DNA of 49,891 bases, from positions 1 to 49,891 of the forward strand of contig JANXUK010000142.1 in the NCBI GenBank assembly GCA_025356275.1, written 5' to 3'. A program made the translations under genes and the position numbers. This DNA is from Sphingomonadales bacterium (GTDB lineage: Bacteria; Pseudomonadota; Alphaproteobacteria; Sphingomonadales; Sphingomonadaceae). The notes beneath the pieces are model-generated. The model had not been told where the DNA came from and made no database searches. It saw only the letters and a list, made by a program, of their open reading frames with translations. Below are positions 40,919 to 47,975 of the stretch, in pieces (position 1 is the first letter of the stretch; each line of letters starts with the position of its first letter).

Positions 40919-41665
40919 ATGGATGCGCTGATCATTGCCGCCGGTTTCGGCAGCCGGCTGGCCGGGCTGTCTCCCTGCAAGCCGCTGACTCCGATTGCCG
41001 GGGTGCCGCTGATCGAGCTTGGCGTGCGTCAGGCGCGGGCCGCGGGCGCGGCGCGGGTGGTGGTGGTGACCGGGCATGAGGCCGAGCGGCTGGAAGCGTT
41101 CCTGCCCGGCCTCGGCGCGCGCGCCGGCATTCCCGTTGTGGCGGAAAGGGTGGCCGACTGGTCGCTGCCCAATGGCTATTCGGTGATGGCGGGCGCGGCG
41201 CGAATCTCCGGCGACTATCTTCTGATGATGGCCGACCATATCTTTGCCGCGCCGATCCTGAACAATCTGGCGCAAACCGGCGGCGCGGACGGGGCCAAAG
41301 ACTGGGGCGTGACGCTGGCGATCGACCGGCGCGTCGTCAGCCCGCTGATCGACCCCGACGATGCCACCTGGGTCCGCACCGCATTAAATGGCCGGATCAT
41401 CACCATCGGCAAGACCATCGCGCCCTATGATGCGGTCGATTGCGGCGCCTTCCTTGCCACACCCGAACTGGCCGGGGCCATCGCTGCGGCCATCACTGCG
41501 GGCAAGGCGGGCAGCCTGTCCGACGGGATGCAGCGCCTTGCCGAGGCCGGCCGCGCGGCAACCATGGATGTCGGCGAGGGCTGGTGGATGGACGTCGACG
41601 ACCCGCGCGCCCACGCCATCGCGGAGGTTCAGGCGCCGCACTATCTGCCCGAGTTCTATCGCTGA
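40919..41665 (+). CDS. Nucleotidyltransferase, probable CTP:inositol-1-phosphate cytidylyltransferase
   Basis: A 248-residue nucleotidyltransferase. The NTP-binding motif is LIIAAGFGSRLAGL at residues 4-17 and a metal-binding Asp106 lies in MMADHIFAAPIL; VDCGAFLATPEL and GWWMDVDDP follow. This pattern (ADHIF in place of the usual hexose-1-phosphate motifs) resembles inositol-1-phosphate cytidylyltransferases of CDP-inositol pathways. It follows inositol-1-phosphate synthase and faces a CDP-alcohol transferase. Other sugar or MobA-type activities are possible, so the substrate is inferred mostly from context. Only a weak ribosome-binding site precedes the ATG. Confidence 0.7.
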   Translation: MDALIIAAGFGSRLAGLSPCKPLTPIAGVPLIELGVRQARAAGAARVVVVTGHEAERLEAFLPGLGARAGIPVVAERVADWSLPNGYSVMAGAARISGDYLLMMADHIFAAPILNNLAQTGGADGAKDWGVTLAIDRRVVSPLIDPDDATWVRTALNGRIITIGKTIAPYDAVDCGAFLATPELAGAIAAAITAGKAGSLSDGMQRLAEAGRAATMDVGEGWWMDVDDPRAHAIAEVQAPHYLPEFYR

Positions 41666-41713
41666 GCGTGATGACAAAAAGTGGGAACCGGTTTTTGTCG
41701 GCAAATCACGCTC
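41664..41713. repeat. RIME-like hairpin after the cytidylyltransferase gene
   Basis: GAGCGTGAT (41664-41672) pairs with ATCACGCTC (41705-41713); inside, ACAAAAA pairs with TTTTTGT across GTGGGAACCGG. It overlaps the stop of the upstream gene and shares its core with 16141-16190. Confidence 0.75.
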
Positions 41714-41792
41714 TAGTGGATTGATTTTGACATTTGCATCCCCTGGCGGTTGGGATGGGTCTGTAAATGTCAAAATCGTAAAACCCACTAGA
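41711..41792. repeat. CTAG-bounded palindromic repeat, copy C1
   Basis: CTAGTGG (41713-41719) pairs with CCACTAG (41785-41791), and GATTTTGACATTT (41723 on) pairs with AAATGTCAAAATC (41765-41777). Central ATCCC pairs with GGGAT. Directly follows the RIME-like hairpin and precedes C2 by about 10 bp. Confidence 0.85.
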
Positions 41793-41801
41793 ATCAGAAT
41801 C

Positions 41802-41881
41802 TTCCAGTGGTCCGAAAAGATTCGGACATTCGAGCGCGACTTGGCCTCAAGCGGTATCGAATGTCAGAATCGGACCACTAG
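41802..41881. repeat. CTAG-type palindromic repeat, copy C2
   Basis: AGTGGTCCGA (41806-41815) pairs with TCGGACCACT (41870-41879), and GACATTCGA (41825-41833) pairs with TCGAATGTC (41857-41865). The right end keeps CTAG while the left has CCAG. It ends 11 bp before the DUF2141 stop, so it may terminate that minus-strand gene. Confidence 0.85.
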
Positions 41882-41891
41882 GTCGGCGAGA

Positions 41892-42398
41892 TCAGGGATA
41901 GGTCAGGTGGATATGCGAGGTCAGCCCGTTGCGGTGGATCGTCATCCGCACCGAATCGAACGAAGGCAGGCCCAGCAGCGTCGGCGGATTGTTCGAAAAT
42001 CCGTAAGCCTCCGCCGGTAGCCCAATCGCGGTGCGGTCGAATTTGCGGTTGCCGTTTTCATCGTGATAGATCGCGATGCCATAGACGCCGGGGCGCGGCA
42101 GGAACACGCAGGTCACCGTATCCCCCGCCACCGCGCGCGTCCGCCCGACATAGAGCGAGCCGTTGTGGATCAGGAACCGGCTCGAATCGTCGGGGTACAC
42201 GGTGATGGCGATCTCGCCGCGCGAACTGCGCACGCCGGTCACCACCAGGCGCAGCCAGTTGCCGCTGACCGGGCCAGTGCAGCCTTCGGGCGCGCGGGCC
42301 GCTTCGGTCGCTGGCTGGGCCATAGGCGTCGACAGCGGCAGGATGGTCCCGCACAGCGCGGCGACAAACGCGCAGAGGCGGAATTTGGGCAGGGACAT
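41892..42398 (-). CDS. DUF2141 family secreted protein
   Basis: A 168-residue exported protein from ATG 42398, where AGGA lies 8 nt upstream; an alternative ATG at 42407 would add three residues. A signal peptide (LCAFVAALCGTILPLSTPMAQPA) is followed by DUF2141: RLVVTGVRSSRGEIAITVYPDD, GVYGIAIYHDENGNRKFDR, GLPAEAYGFSNNPP. The family is conserved and secreted, but function is not established. It is convergent with the inositol module across palindromic repeats and divergent from rpe. Confidence 0.8.
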   Translation of the reverse strand: MSLPKFRLCAFVAALCGTILPLSTPMAQPATEAARAPEGCTGPVSGNWLRLVVTGVRSSRGEIAITVYPDDSSRFLIHNGSLYVGRTRAVAGDTVTCVFLPRPGVYGIAIYHDENGNRKFDRTAIGLPAEAYGFSNNPPTLLGLPSFDSVRMTIHRNGLTSHIHLTYP

Positions 42399-42739
42399 AC
42401 GATTCATCCTGGAAGGCCGTACTCGCCCGGAATTTTATCCGGTTTCGACTGGCATGGCGCCGCGTGGTTCCCCCGCCCCCCCCGGGCAGACAGATCGTTT
42501 TGTGTCTCTAGCGGTTAAAATTCCGGTTGACCAGAGCAGCGCCGGGCAGCGGCGGGCATCCTGCGCCATTTTGGTCTAACTGTGTGGAAAATGGTGGGTG
42601 CGCGGCTTGCCCGCGCGATGCCGGCTGGTTAAGCGCAAGGCAGAGGCTTTCCGCCTTTACAGGTCGATCTTTTCCGGCTCGCCGCGCCCGAACGAACGAT
42701 TGGCCTTTGAAAAGGTTCGGCCTTCAAAAAGGTTCGCTA
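42399..42739. other. 341-bp divergent spacer between DUF2141 and rpe
   Basis: CCGGAATTTTA (42427-42437) and TAAAATTCCGG (42516-42526) form an 11-bp inverted repeat 78 bp apart. CCATTTT and AAAATGG near 42570-42600 form another. The sequence AAAAGGTTCG occurs twice just before the rpe start (about 42711-42735). No supported gene. Confidence 0.4.
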
Positions 42740-43429
42740 ATGCCCGCGTCGATGCCAGCTGCCCCTGCGTACCCGCTGATTGCGCCGTCGATCCTGTCCG
42801 CCGATTTCGCGCGGCTGGGCGAGGAAGTGCGCGCGATCGATGCCGCCGGGGCCGATTGGGTGCATGTCGACGTGATGGACGGGCATTTCGTGCCCAACCT
42901 GACGATTGGCCCGGCGGTGGTGAAGGCGCTGCGTCCGCATACCGCCAAAGTGTTCGATGTGCATCTGATGATATCGCCGGTCGATCCGTTCCTGGCCGAT
43001 TTCGCGGCGGCGGGCGCCGATATCATCACCGTCCACCCGGAGGCGGGGCCGCACACGCATCGCACGGTTCAGGCGATCAAGGGCCTCGGCAAACTGGCCG
43101 GCGTGTCGCTCAACCCGGCCACGCCTGCCAAGATACTCGATTACCTGATCGACGAGGTGGATCTGGTCCTGGTGATGAGCGTCAACCCCGGCTTCGGTGG
43201 TCAGCGTTTCATCAGCAGCCAGTTGCGCAAGATCGAGGCGATTCGCAAGATGATCGACAAGACCGGGCGCGATATCAGGCTGGAGGTCGATGGCGGCATC
43301 GATGTCGAAACCGCCAGATTATGCGTGACGGCCGGGGCCGATGTGCTGGTCGCCGGCACCGCGACGTTCAAGGGCGGCGCGGCGTGCTATGCCGCCAATA
43401 TCGCCGCGTTGAAGGGGGGCATTGCCTGA
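42740..43429 (+). CDS. rpe: Ribulose-phosphate 3-epimerase
   Basis: A 229-residue TIM-barrel epimerase interconverting ribulose 5-phosphate and xylulose 5-phosphate. Diagnostic segments are [33 protein letters not shown] (metal-binding His/Asp), [11 protein letters not shown] and [15 protein letters not shown], with [14 protein letters not shown] 42740 (AGG about 7 nt upstream) gives the family length; an earlier frame is not sensible. Its stop overlaps the heparinase start by 1 bp (TGATG). The order rpe-heparinase-purH is typical of sphingomonads; rsmB, its usual upstream neighbour, is absent. Confidence 0.96.
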   Translation: MPASMPAAPAYPLIAPSILSADFARLGEEVRAIDAAGADWVHVDVMDGHFVPNLTIGPAVVKALRPHTAKVFDVHLMISPVDPFLADFAAAGADIITVHPEAGPHTHRTVQAIKGLGKLAGVSLNPATPAKILDYLIDEVDLVLVMSVNPGFGGQRFISSQLRKIEAIRKMIDKTGRDIRLEVDGGIDVETARLCVTAGADVLVAGTATFKGGAACYAANIAALKGGIA

Positions 43430-45381
43430 TGGCGGATACCTGGACTGTCGCCGAAAAGCGGCGCGGCAAGGGTGCGCGTGATGCGGCTGCGGTCCAGCCC
43501 GCCCCCGCCCCCGCCCCCGCCACGGCCCCCGCAATGCCGCTGGGCGTCGACGGCGATCCCGATGGCAATGGCCTGCTGATCACTCCGCTGGCGCCGCATA
43601 CCCCTGGCCCGATGGATGGTCAGGTGATCGAGCCGGGCCGCGCGCTGGCGCTCGCTGATTTCGCCCCGCCCAGCCTTGGCGCGGGGGAGCGGCTGATCCG
43701 GCTGGCCTACCGCCTCGGCGTGCCCGGCCCGGCGCTGACCGCGCCGTTTCGCAAGCCGGCCAAGCCGCGCCTTCTTGCCACCGTGACCAATCCGCTGCCC
43801 GGCGACCGCGCCGCGGGCACCGCGCTGCGGGCCGGGCATTTCCTCGTTCACGGGCTGAAGCTGGCGATTGCGCAGGTCGATTTTGCCGGCGCCGGGCGTC
43901 TGGCGCCGCCGGTGGCGCGGATGGTCCATGGCTTCCGCTGGCTGGCCGATCTGGAGGCGGCGGGGCACCGCGAGCAGGTCTCGCCGGTTGCCGAACGCAT
44001 CCTGGCCGCGTGGCTGGCGGCCAATGGCAAGCTGCCCTCGCGCCCCGGCAAGGGTGACGCGTGGAGCGTGGCCAACACCGGCTCGCGGCTGCTCGGCTGG
44101 CTGGTCCATGCGCCGCTGATCCTGTCGGGGCCGGACAAGGCGCTACGCGCACGTACCCTTGCGGCGATCACCGATACCGCGCGCTGGCTGGACCGCAACA
44201 TCGCGCGCGGCGAGGATGTGTTGGCGCAGGTGGCGGGGTGGTGCGCGATCACCGCCGCCGGGCTGCTGCTGCCCGAGGGGGCGCCGCGCCGCCTGTATGG
44301 CGAGGCCGGGCTGATCCACGCCTTGGGCGAGCTGGTGGGCGATGATGGCGGCATTCTGTCGCGCAGCCCGCTGGGCCAGATCGAGGCACTGGAACTGCTG
44401 GTGCGGCTGATCGCCTGTTATCGCGCTGCCCGCCGGGAGCCGCCGGCGGCGGTCACCGCGATGGTGGCGCTGCTGGTGCCGCCGCTGCTGGCGCTGACGC
44501 ATGGCGACGGTACGCTGGGCAGCTGGCAGGGCAGCTGGGCGGTGTCGGCGGAGGACATATCGGGGCTGATCGCCGCTACTGGCGTGCGCACCCGCCCGCT
44601 GCGCGATGTGCGGCAATGGGGCTATCAGCGGGTGTCGGCGGGCAAAAGCCTGCTGGTGTTCGATGCCGCGCCGCCGCCCTTGGCCCGCCACGCGCGCAGC
44701 GGCTGTGCATCGAGCCTGGCCTTTGAGCTCAGCCATGCGGGGCAGCGGATCATCGTCAATTGCGGCGGGGCGGCGGCGGCAGGCGGCTTGATGCCGGTGC
44801 GGCTGGAGCAGGGCCTGCGCGCCACGGCGGCGCATTCGACGCTGGTGCTGGATGATGCCAATTCCACCGCGGTGCTCATCAATGGCGGGCTGGGCACCGG
44901 CGTGTCGGAGGTCGAGGTCGATCGCCGCACGCTGGACGGCGAGGGCGGGGGGCGCAGCGCTTTTGGCGCAACAAGGCTGGAGGCCAGCCACGACGGCTAT
45001 GCCGCGCGCTATGGCCTGACGCACCGCCGCATCCTGATCCTGCGCGACGATGGCACCGAATTGCGCGGCGAAGACGTGCTGCTGCCCAGCGGGCGCAAGG
45101 CCAAGCGCGGCATGGTCGGTTTCGCGATCCGCTTTCATCTGGGCGCCGGGATCGAGATCGGGCGCTCCGACGATGGGCAGGGCGTGGGCATGGCACTGGC
45201 CGATGGCAGCTATTGGCAGTTCCGCATCGGCGGCGGCGCCGATGTGGCCGAGGTCAGCATTGAGGAAAGCATCTGGGGCGATGGCCAGGGCCGCCCGCTG
45301 CCGGTGCAGCAGCTGGTGATACAGGGCAAGGTGTCGCGCGGCGGCGGCAATTTTGGCTGGCTGCTCAAGAAGATGGGGTGA
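43429..45381 (+). CDS. Heparinase II/III-like protein
   Basis: A 650-residue protein of the heparinase II/III family: an N-terminal alpha/alpha-toroid region (residues about 100-350) and a C-terminal beta-sheet domain (about 380-640, FELSHAGQRIIVNCGG, TLVLDDANSTAVL, HDGYAARYGLTHRRILIL). Family members degrade or modify acidic polysaccharides, but many alphaproteobacterial ones are of unknown activity, and no signal peptide is seen, so it may act in the cytoplasm. Residues 20-35 are an Ala/Pro repeat. Translation is coupled to rpe. Confidence 0.85.
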   Translation: MADTWTVAEKRRGKGARDAAAVQPAPAPAPATAPAMPLGVDGDPDGNGLLITPLAPHTPGPMDGQVIEPGRALALADFAPPSLGAGERLIRLAYRLGVPGPALTAPFRKPAKPRLLATVTNPLPGDRAAGTALRAGHFLVHGLKLAIAQVDFAGAGRLAPPVARMVHGFRWLADLEAAGHREQVSPVAERILAAWLAANGKLPSRPGKGDAWSVANTGSRLLGWLVHAPLILSGPDKALRARTLAAITDTARWLDRNIARGEDVLAQVAGWCAITAAGLLLPEGAPRRLYGEAGLIHALGELVGDDGGILSRSPLGQIEALELLVRLIACYRAARREPPAAVTAMVALLVPPLLALTHGDGTLGSWQGSWAVSAEDISGLIAATGVRTRPLRDVRQWGYQRVSAGKSLLVFDAAPPPLARHARSGCASSLAFELSHAGQRIIVNCGGAAAAGGLMPVRLEQGLRATAAHSTLVLDDANSTAVLINGGLGTGVSEVEVDRRTLDGEGGGRSAFGATRLEASHDGYAARYGLTHRRILILRDDGTELRGEDVLLPSGRKAKRGMVGFAIRFHLGAGIEIGRSDDGQGVGMALADGSYWQFRIGGGADVAEVSIEESIWGDGQGRPLPVQQLVIQGKVSRGGGNFGWLLKKMG

Positions 45382-45471
45382 GGCGGGCTTATTCGCGCCG
45401 ATGTCCACGGGTTTTACGGGCCGGGATTGGCCGAATCGGGCAATATCCCTATGAGGCGGGCGCATCCCCAA

Positions 45472-45505
45472 CCCCAACCTCAACCCGAACCCCAACCTCA
45501 AACCC
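45472..45505 (+). repeat. 18-bp CCCCAACC-type tandem repeat before purH
   Basis: CCCCAACCTCAACCCGAA (45472-45489) is followed by CCCCAACCTCAAACCC (45490-45505), preceded by further AACCCC. It lies 20 bp upstream of the purH start and is unlike the usual GC-rich leader sequences here. Confidence 0.75.
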
Positions 45506-45524
45506 TTGCCTGTGAGACGCCCCA

Positions 45525-47099
45525 ATGACCGATATCGTCCCTATCAAACGCGCGCTGCTTTCGGTTTCGGACAAGAGCGGCCTGGTCGAACTGGGCCGGG
45601 CTTTGGCGGCGCAGGGCACGCATCTGGTCTCGACGGGGGGCACTGCCAAGGCATTGCGCGAGGCTGGGCTGGCGGTGTCCGACATTTCCGACCTCACCGG
45701 TTTCCCCGAGATGATGGACGGGCGGGTCAAGACGTTGCACCCCAAGGTGCATGGCGGGCTGCTGGCGGTGCGCGACAATCCGGAGCATCTGGCATCAATG
45801 GCGGAGCATCAGATTGGCGCGATCGATCTGGTGGTGGTCAACCTCTATCCGTTTGCCGCCACCGTGGCGAAGGGCGCCGCGCGCGACGAGATCATCGAGA
45901 ATATCGACATTGGCGGGCCCTCGATGGTCCGCTCGGCGGCGAAGAATCATGCGCATGTCGCCATCGTCACCGACCCTGCCGATTACGCGATGGTGGCGCG
46001 GGGGCAAACCACGCTGGAGGAGCGGCGCAAACTGGCCGCCAAGGCCTATGCCGCCACCGCCGCCTATGATGCCGCGATCAGCCAATGGTTCAGCAAGGTC
46101 GATCAGGGCGAACAGTTCGGCCCATGCCGGGTGATGGGCACCCGGCTGGTCAGCACGCTGCGCTATGGCGAAAACCCGCATCAGCAGGCTGCGCTGTACC
46201 TGCCCGATGGCCCGCATATCAGCGGCATCGCCGGCGCGTTTCAGGTGCAGGGCAAGGAGCTGTCCTACAACAATTACAATGACGCCGATGCCGCGCTGGA
46301 ATTGGTGGCGGAATTCCGCGATGGGCCGCCCACCGTGGTGATCGTCAAGCACGCCAACCCCTGCGGCGTGGCAACGGGCGCGACGCTGGCCGAGGCCTAT
46401 GAGGCGGCGTTGCACTGCGATTCGGTCTCGGCATTCGGCGGAATCATCGCGGTCAACCGCCCGCTTGACGGCCCGACCGCCGAGGCGATCAGCGGCATCT
46501 TTACCGAGGTTGTCGTCGCCCCAGATGCCGACGAAGCGGCCAGGGCGGTGTTCGCGAAAAGGAAGAACCTGCGCTTGCTGCTGACCGGGACGTTGCCCGA
46601 TCCGATGCGCGGCGGCCTGACGACGAAGATCATCGCTGGGGGCGTGCTGGTGCAAAGCCGCGACAATGGCCATGTCACGCAGGCGATGCTCACCCAGGCC
46701 AGCAAACGCGCGCCGACGCCGCAGGAGCTGGCCGATTGCCTGTTCGCTTGGACCGTGGCCAAGCACACCAAGAGCAACGCCATCGTCTATGCCAAAGACG
46801 GGGTGACGGCGGGCATCGGCGCGGGCCAGATGAACCGGCGTGACAGCTCGCGCATCGCCGCGATGAAGGCGAAGGAGGCCGCCGAAACCTACGGCTGGAC
46901 CGCCCCGCGCACCGTCGGCAGCGCGGTCGCCTCGGACGCCTTCTTCCCCTTCGCCGATGGCTTGCTGGCCGCGGCCGAGGCGGGCGCAACGGCGGTGATC
47001 CAGCCCGGCGGATCGATGCGCGACGGCGAGGTGATCGCGGCGGCGGATGAGGCTGGTCTCGCTATGCTGTTCACCGGCATGCGGCATTTTCGGCATTGA
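45525..47099 (+). CDS. purH: Bifunctional AICAR transformylase/IMP cyclohydrolase
   Basis: A 524-residue fusion doing the last two steps of IMP synthesis. The N-terminal IMP cyclohydrolase domain has [21 protein letters not shown] and [18 protein letters not shown]. The C-terminal AICAR transformylase domain has [24 protein letters not shown] (catalytic Lys-His), and [25 protein letters not shown]. Length matches the family (about 525). It starts 143 bp after the heparinase gene. A 17-bp palindrome lies 14 bp after the stop. Confidence 0.97.
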   Translation: MTDIVPIKRALLSVSDKSGLVELGRALAAQGTHLVSTGGTAKALREAGLAVSDISDLTGFPEMMDGRVKTLHPKVHGGLLAVRDNPEHLASMAEHQIGAIDLVVVNLYPFAATVAKGAARDEIIENIDIGGPSMVRSAAKNHAHVAIVTDPADYAMVARGQTTLEERRKLAAKAYAATAAYDAAISQWFSKVDQGEQFGPCRVMGTRLVSTLRYGENPHQQAALYLPDGPHISGIAGAFQVQGKELSYNNYNDADAALELVAEFRDGPPTVVIVKHANPCGVATGATLAEAYEAALHCDSVSAFGGIIAVNRPLDGPTAEAISGIFTEVVVAPDADEAARAVFAKRKNLRLLLTGTLPDPMRGGLTTKIIAGGVLVQSRDNGHVTQAMLTQASKRAPTPQELADCLFAWTVAKHTKSNAIVYAKDGVTAGIGAGQMNRRDSSRIAAMKAKEAAETYGWTAPRTVGSAVASDAFFPFADGLLAAAEAGATAVIQPGGSMRDGEVIAAADEAGLAMLFTGMRHFRH

Positions 47100-47113
47100 C
47101 GGGTCCGTAGTTG

Positions 47114-47130
47114 TTGCTGCATTGCAGCAA
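47114..47130. promoter_or_regulatory. 17-bp perfect palindrome after purH (PhaR-box-like)
   Basis: TTGCTGCA-T-TGCAGCAA, containing CTGC-ATT-GCAG, the CTGCN3GCAG pattern reported for PhaR. It closely matches the imperfect site upstream of phaZ. It could be an operator for the small ORF at 47249, or a short purH terminator, though no T-run follows. Confidence 0.35.
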
Positions 47131-47248
47131 TTCGTCGCATCCGACCGCCGGTTCGTCGCAGGCTGGCGCATGTTTGGCTGTTGTTAACGCGGATGGGTGG
47201 ACATAGGGCTCGCCGATTCGCCGGCCCTCCTCATCGAAGCGCAGAACC

Positions 47249-47401
47249 ATGATGCCGCTGTTCCACTCAGGTCTGTACCGCTCCTTCGGCATCGGCTTTG
47301 TGCTGGGCGCAATTGCGGTATGTGCGGTGTTCGGCGGCGGAGCCGGATCGGTGCCGGGCGGCGGCGTGGTGCCTTCGGCGATCGCCGCGCCGCATCGCTG
47401 A
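47249..47401 (+). CDS. Candidate small membrane protein (50 aa)
   Basis: Encodes MMPLFHSGLYRSFGIGFVLG followed by AIAVCAVFGGGAGSVPGGGV and VPSAIAAPHR. Residues 13-31 form one membrane helix. No clear ribosome-binding site precedes the ATG. A minus-strand frame overlapping it (47412-47071, with GAGG before a GTG start and a soluble [19 protein letters not shown] segment) is a competing call; only one is likely real. Confidence 0.35.
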   Translation: MMPLFHSGLYRSFGIGFVLGAIAVCAVFGGGAGSVPGGGVVPSAIAAPHR

Positions 47402-47480
47402 AGCCCCAGCACTGAGGCCTCAGGACTGAGGCATGCCGGCGGGGGTTTCGCTTTGCTGCCCCGCGCCCTATATCGCCCCT

Positions 47481-47942
47481 ATGGCGCAGCATCAGCATCA
47501 CGAACACGCTGGCGAGGGACTGGTCGAGGCAGCGCAGCACGCGTTGATCGCGGCGGGCGAGCAATGGACCGATATGCGCGGCGCGGTGTTCGCGGCGTTG
47601 GCGGCGCAGGACAGACCGGTCTCGGCCTATGACATCGCCGATGGCGTCACCGCCGGGCGGGGGCGCAGGGTTGCACCCAACAGCGTCTATCGCATCCTCG
47701 ACCTGTTCGTGCGTACCAACCTCGCGCGGCGGGTCGAAAGCGCCAACGCCTATATCGCCAACAGCCACCCCGGTTGCCGGCACGATTGCATCTTCCTGAT
47801 CTGCGACCAATGCGGCCAGGCGGTGCATATCGATGATGACCGGCTGACCGGCGCATTGATCGCCGCGGCGGGCGAGGCGGGCTTTGCCCAAGCGCGCCCG
47901 GTGGTGGAAATCCGGGGAATTTGCGCGGATTGCCGGGGTTAG
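47481..47942 (+). CDS. Fur-family transcriptional regulator (probably Zur)
   Basis: A 153-residue Fur-family regulator from ATG 47481. The His-rich start (AQHQHHEHAGEG) precedes the winged helix (TDMRGAVFAALAAQDRPVSAYDIADG, NSVYRILDLFV), then two CxxC metal sites, CDQC and CADC, typical of structural zinc in Fur/Zur. The pattern is closer to Zur (zinc-responsive repressor) than to Fur, but the metal is not certain. A longer frame from 47433 adds a Cys/Pro leader and is less likely. dxs follows after 33 bp on the same strand. Confidence 0.83.
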   Translation: MAQHQHHEHAGEGLVEAAQHALIAAGEQWTDMRGAVFAALAAQDRPVSAYDIADGVTAGRGRRVAPNSVYRILDLFVRTNLARRVESANAYIANSHPGCRHDCIFLICDQCGQAVHIDDDRLTGALIAAAGEAGFAQARPVVEIRGICADCRG

Positions 47943-47975
47943 ACAGTCCGCTTTCTACCGTGTAATACGCCCGGC

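Noticed and set aside
39539-41275. 578-residue open frame on the minus strand
   Set aside because: It is antisense to the inositol synthase and cytidylyltransferase genes, which have clear motifs and starts.
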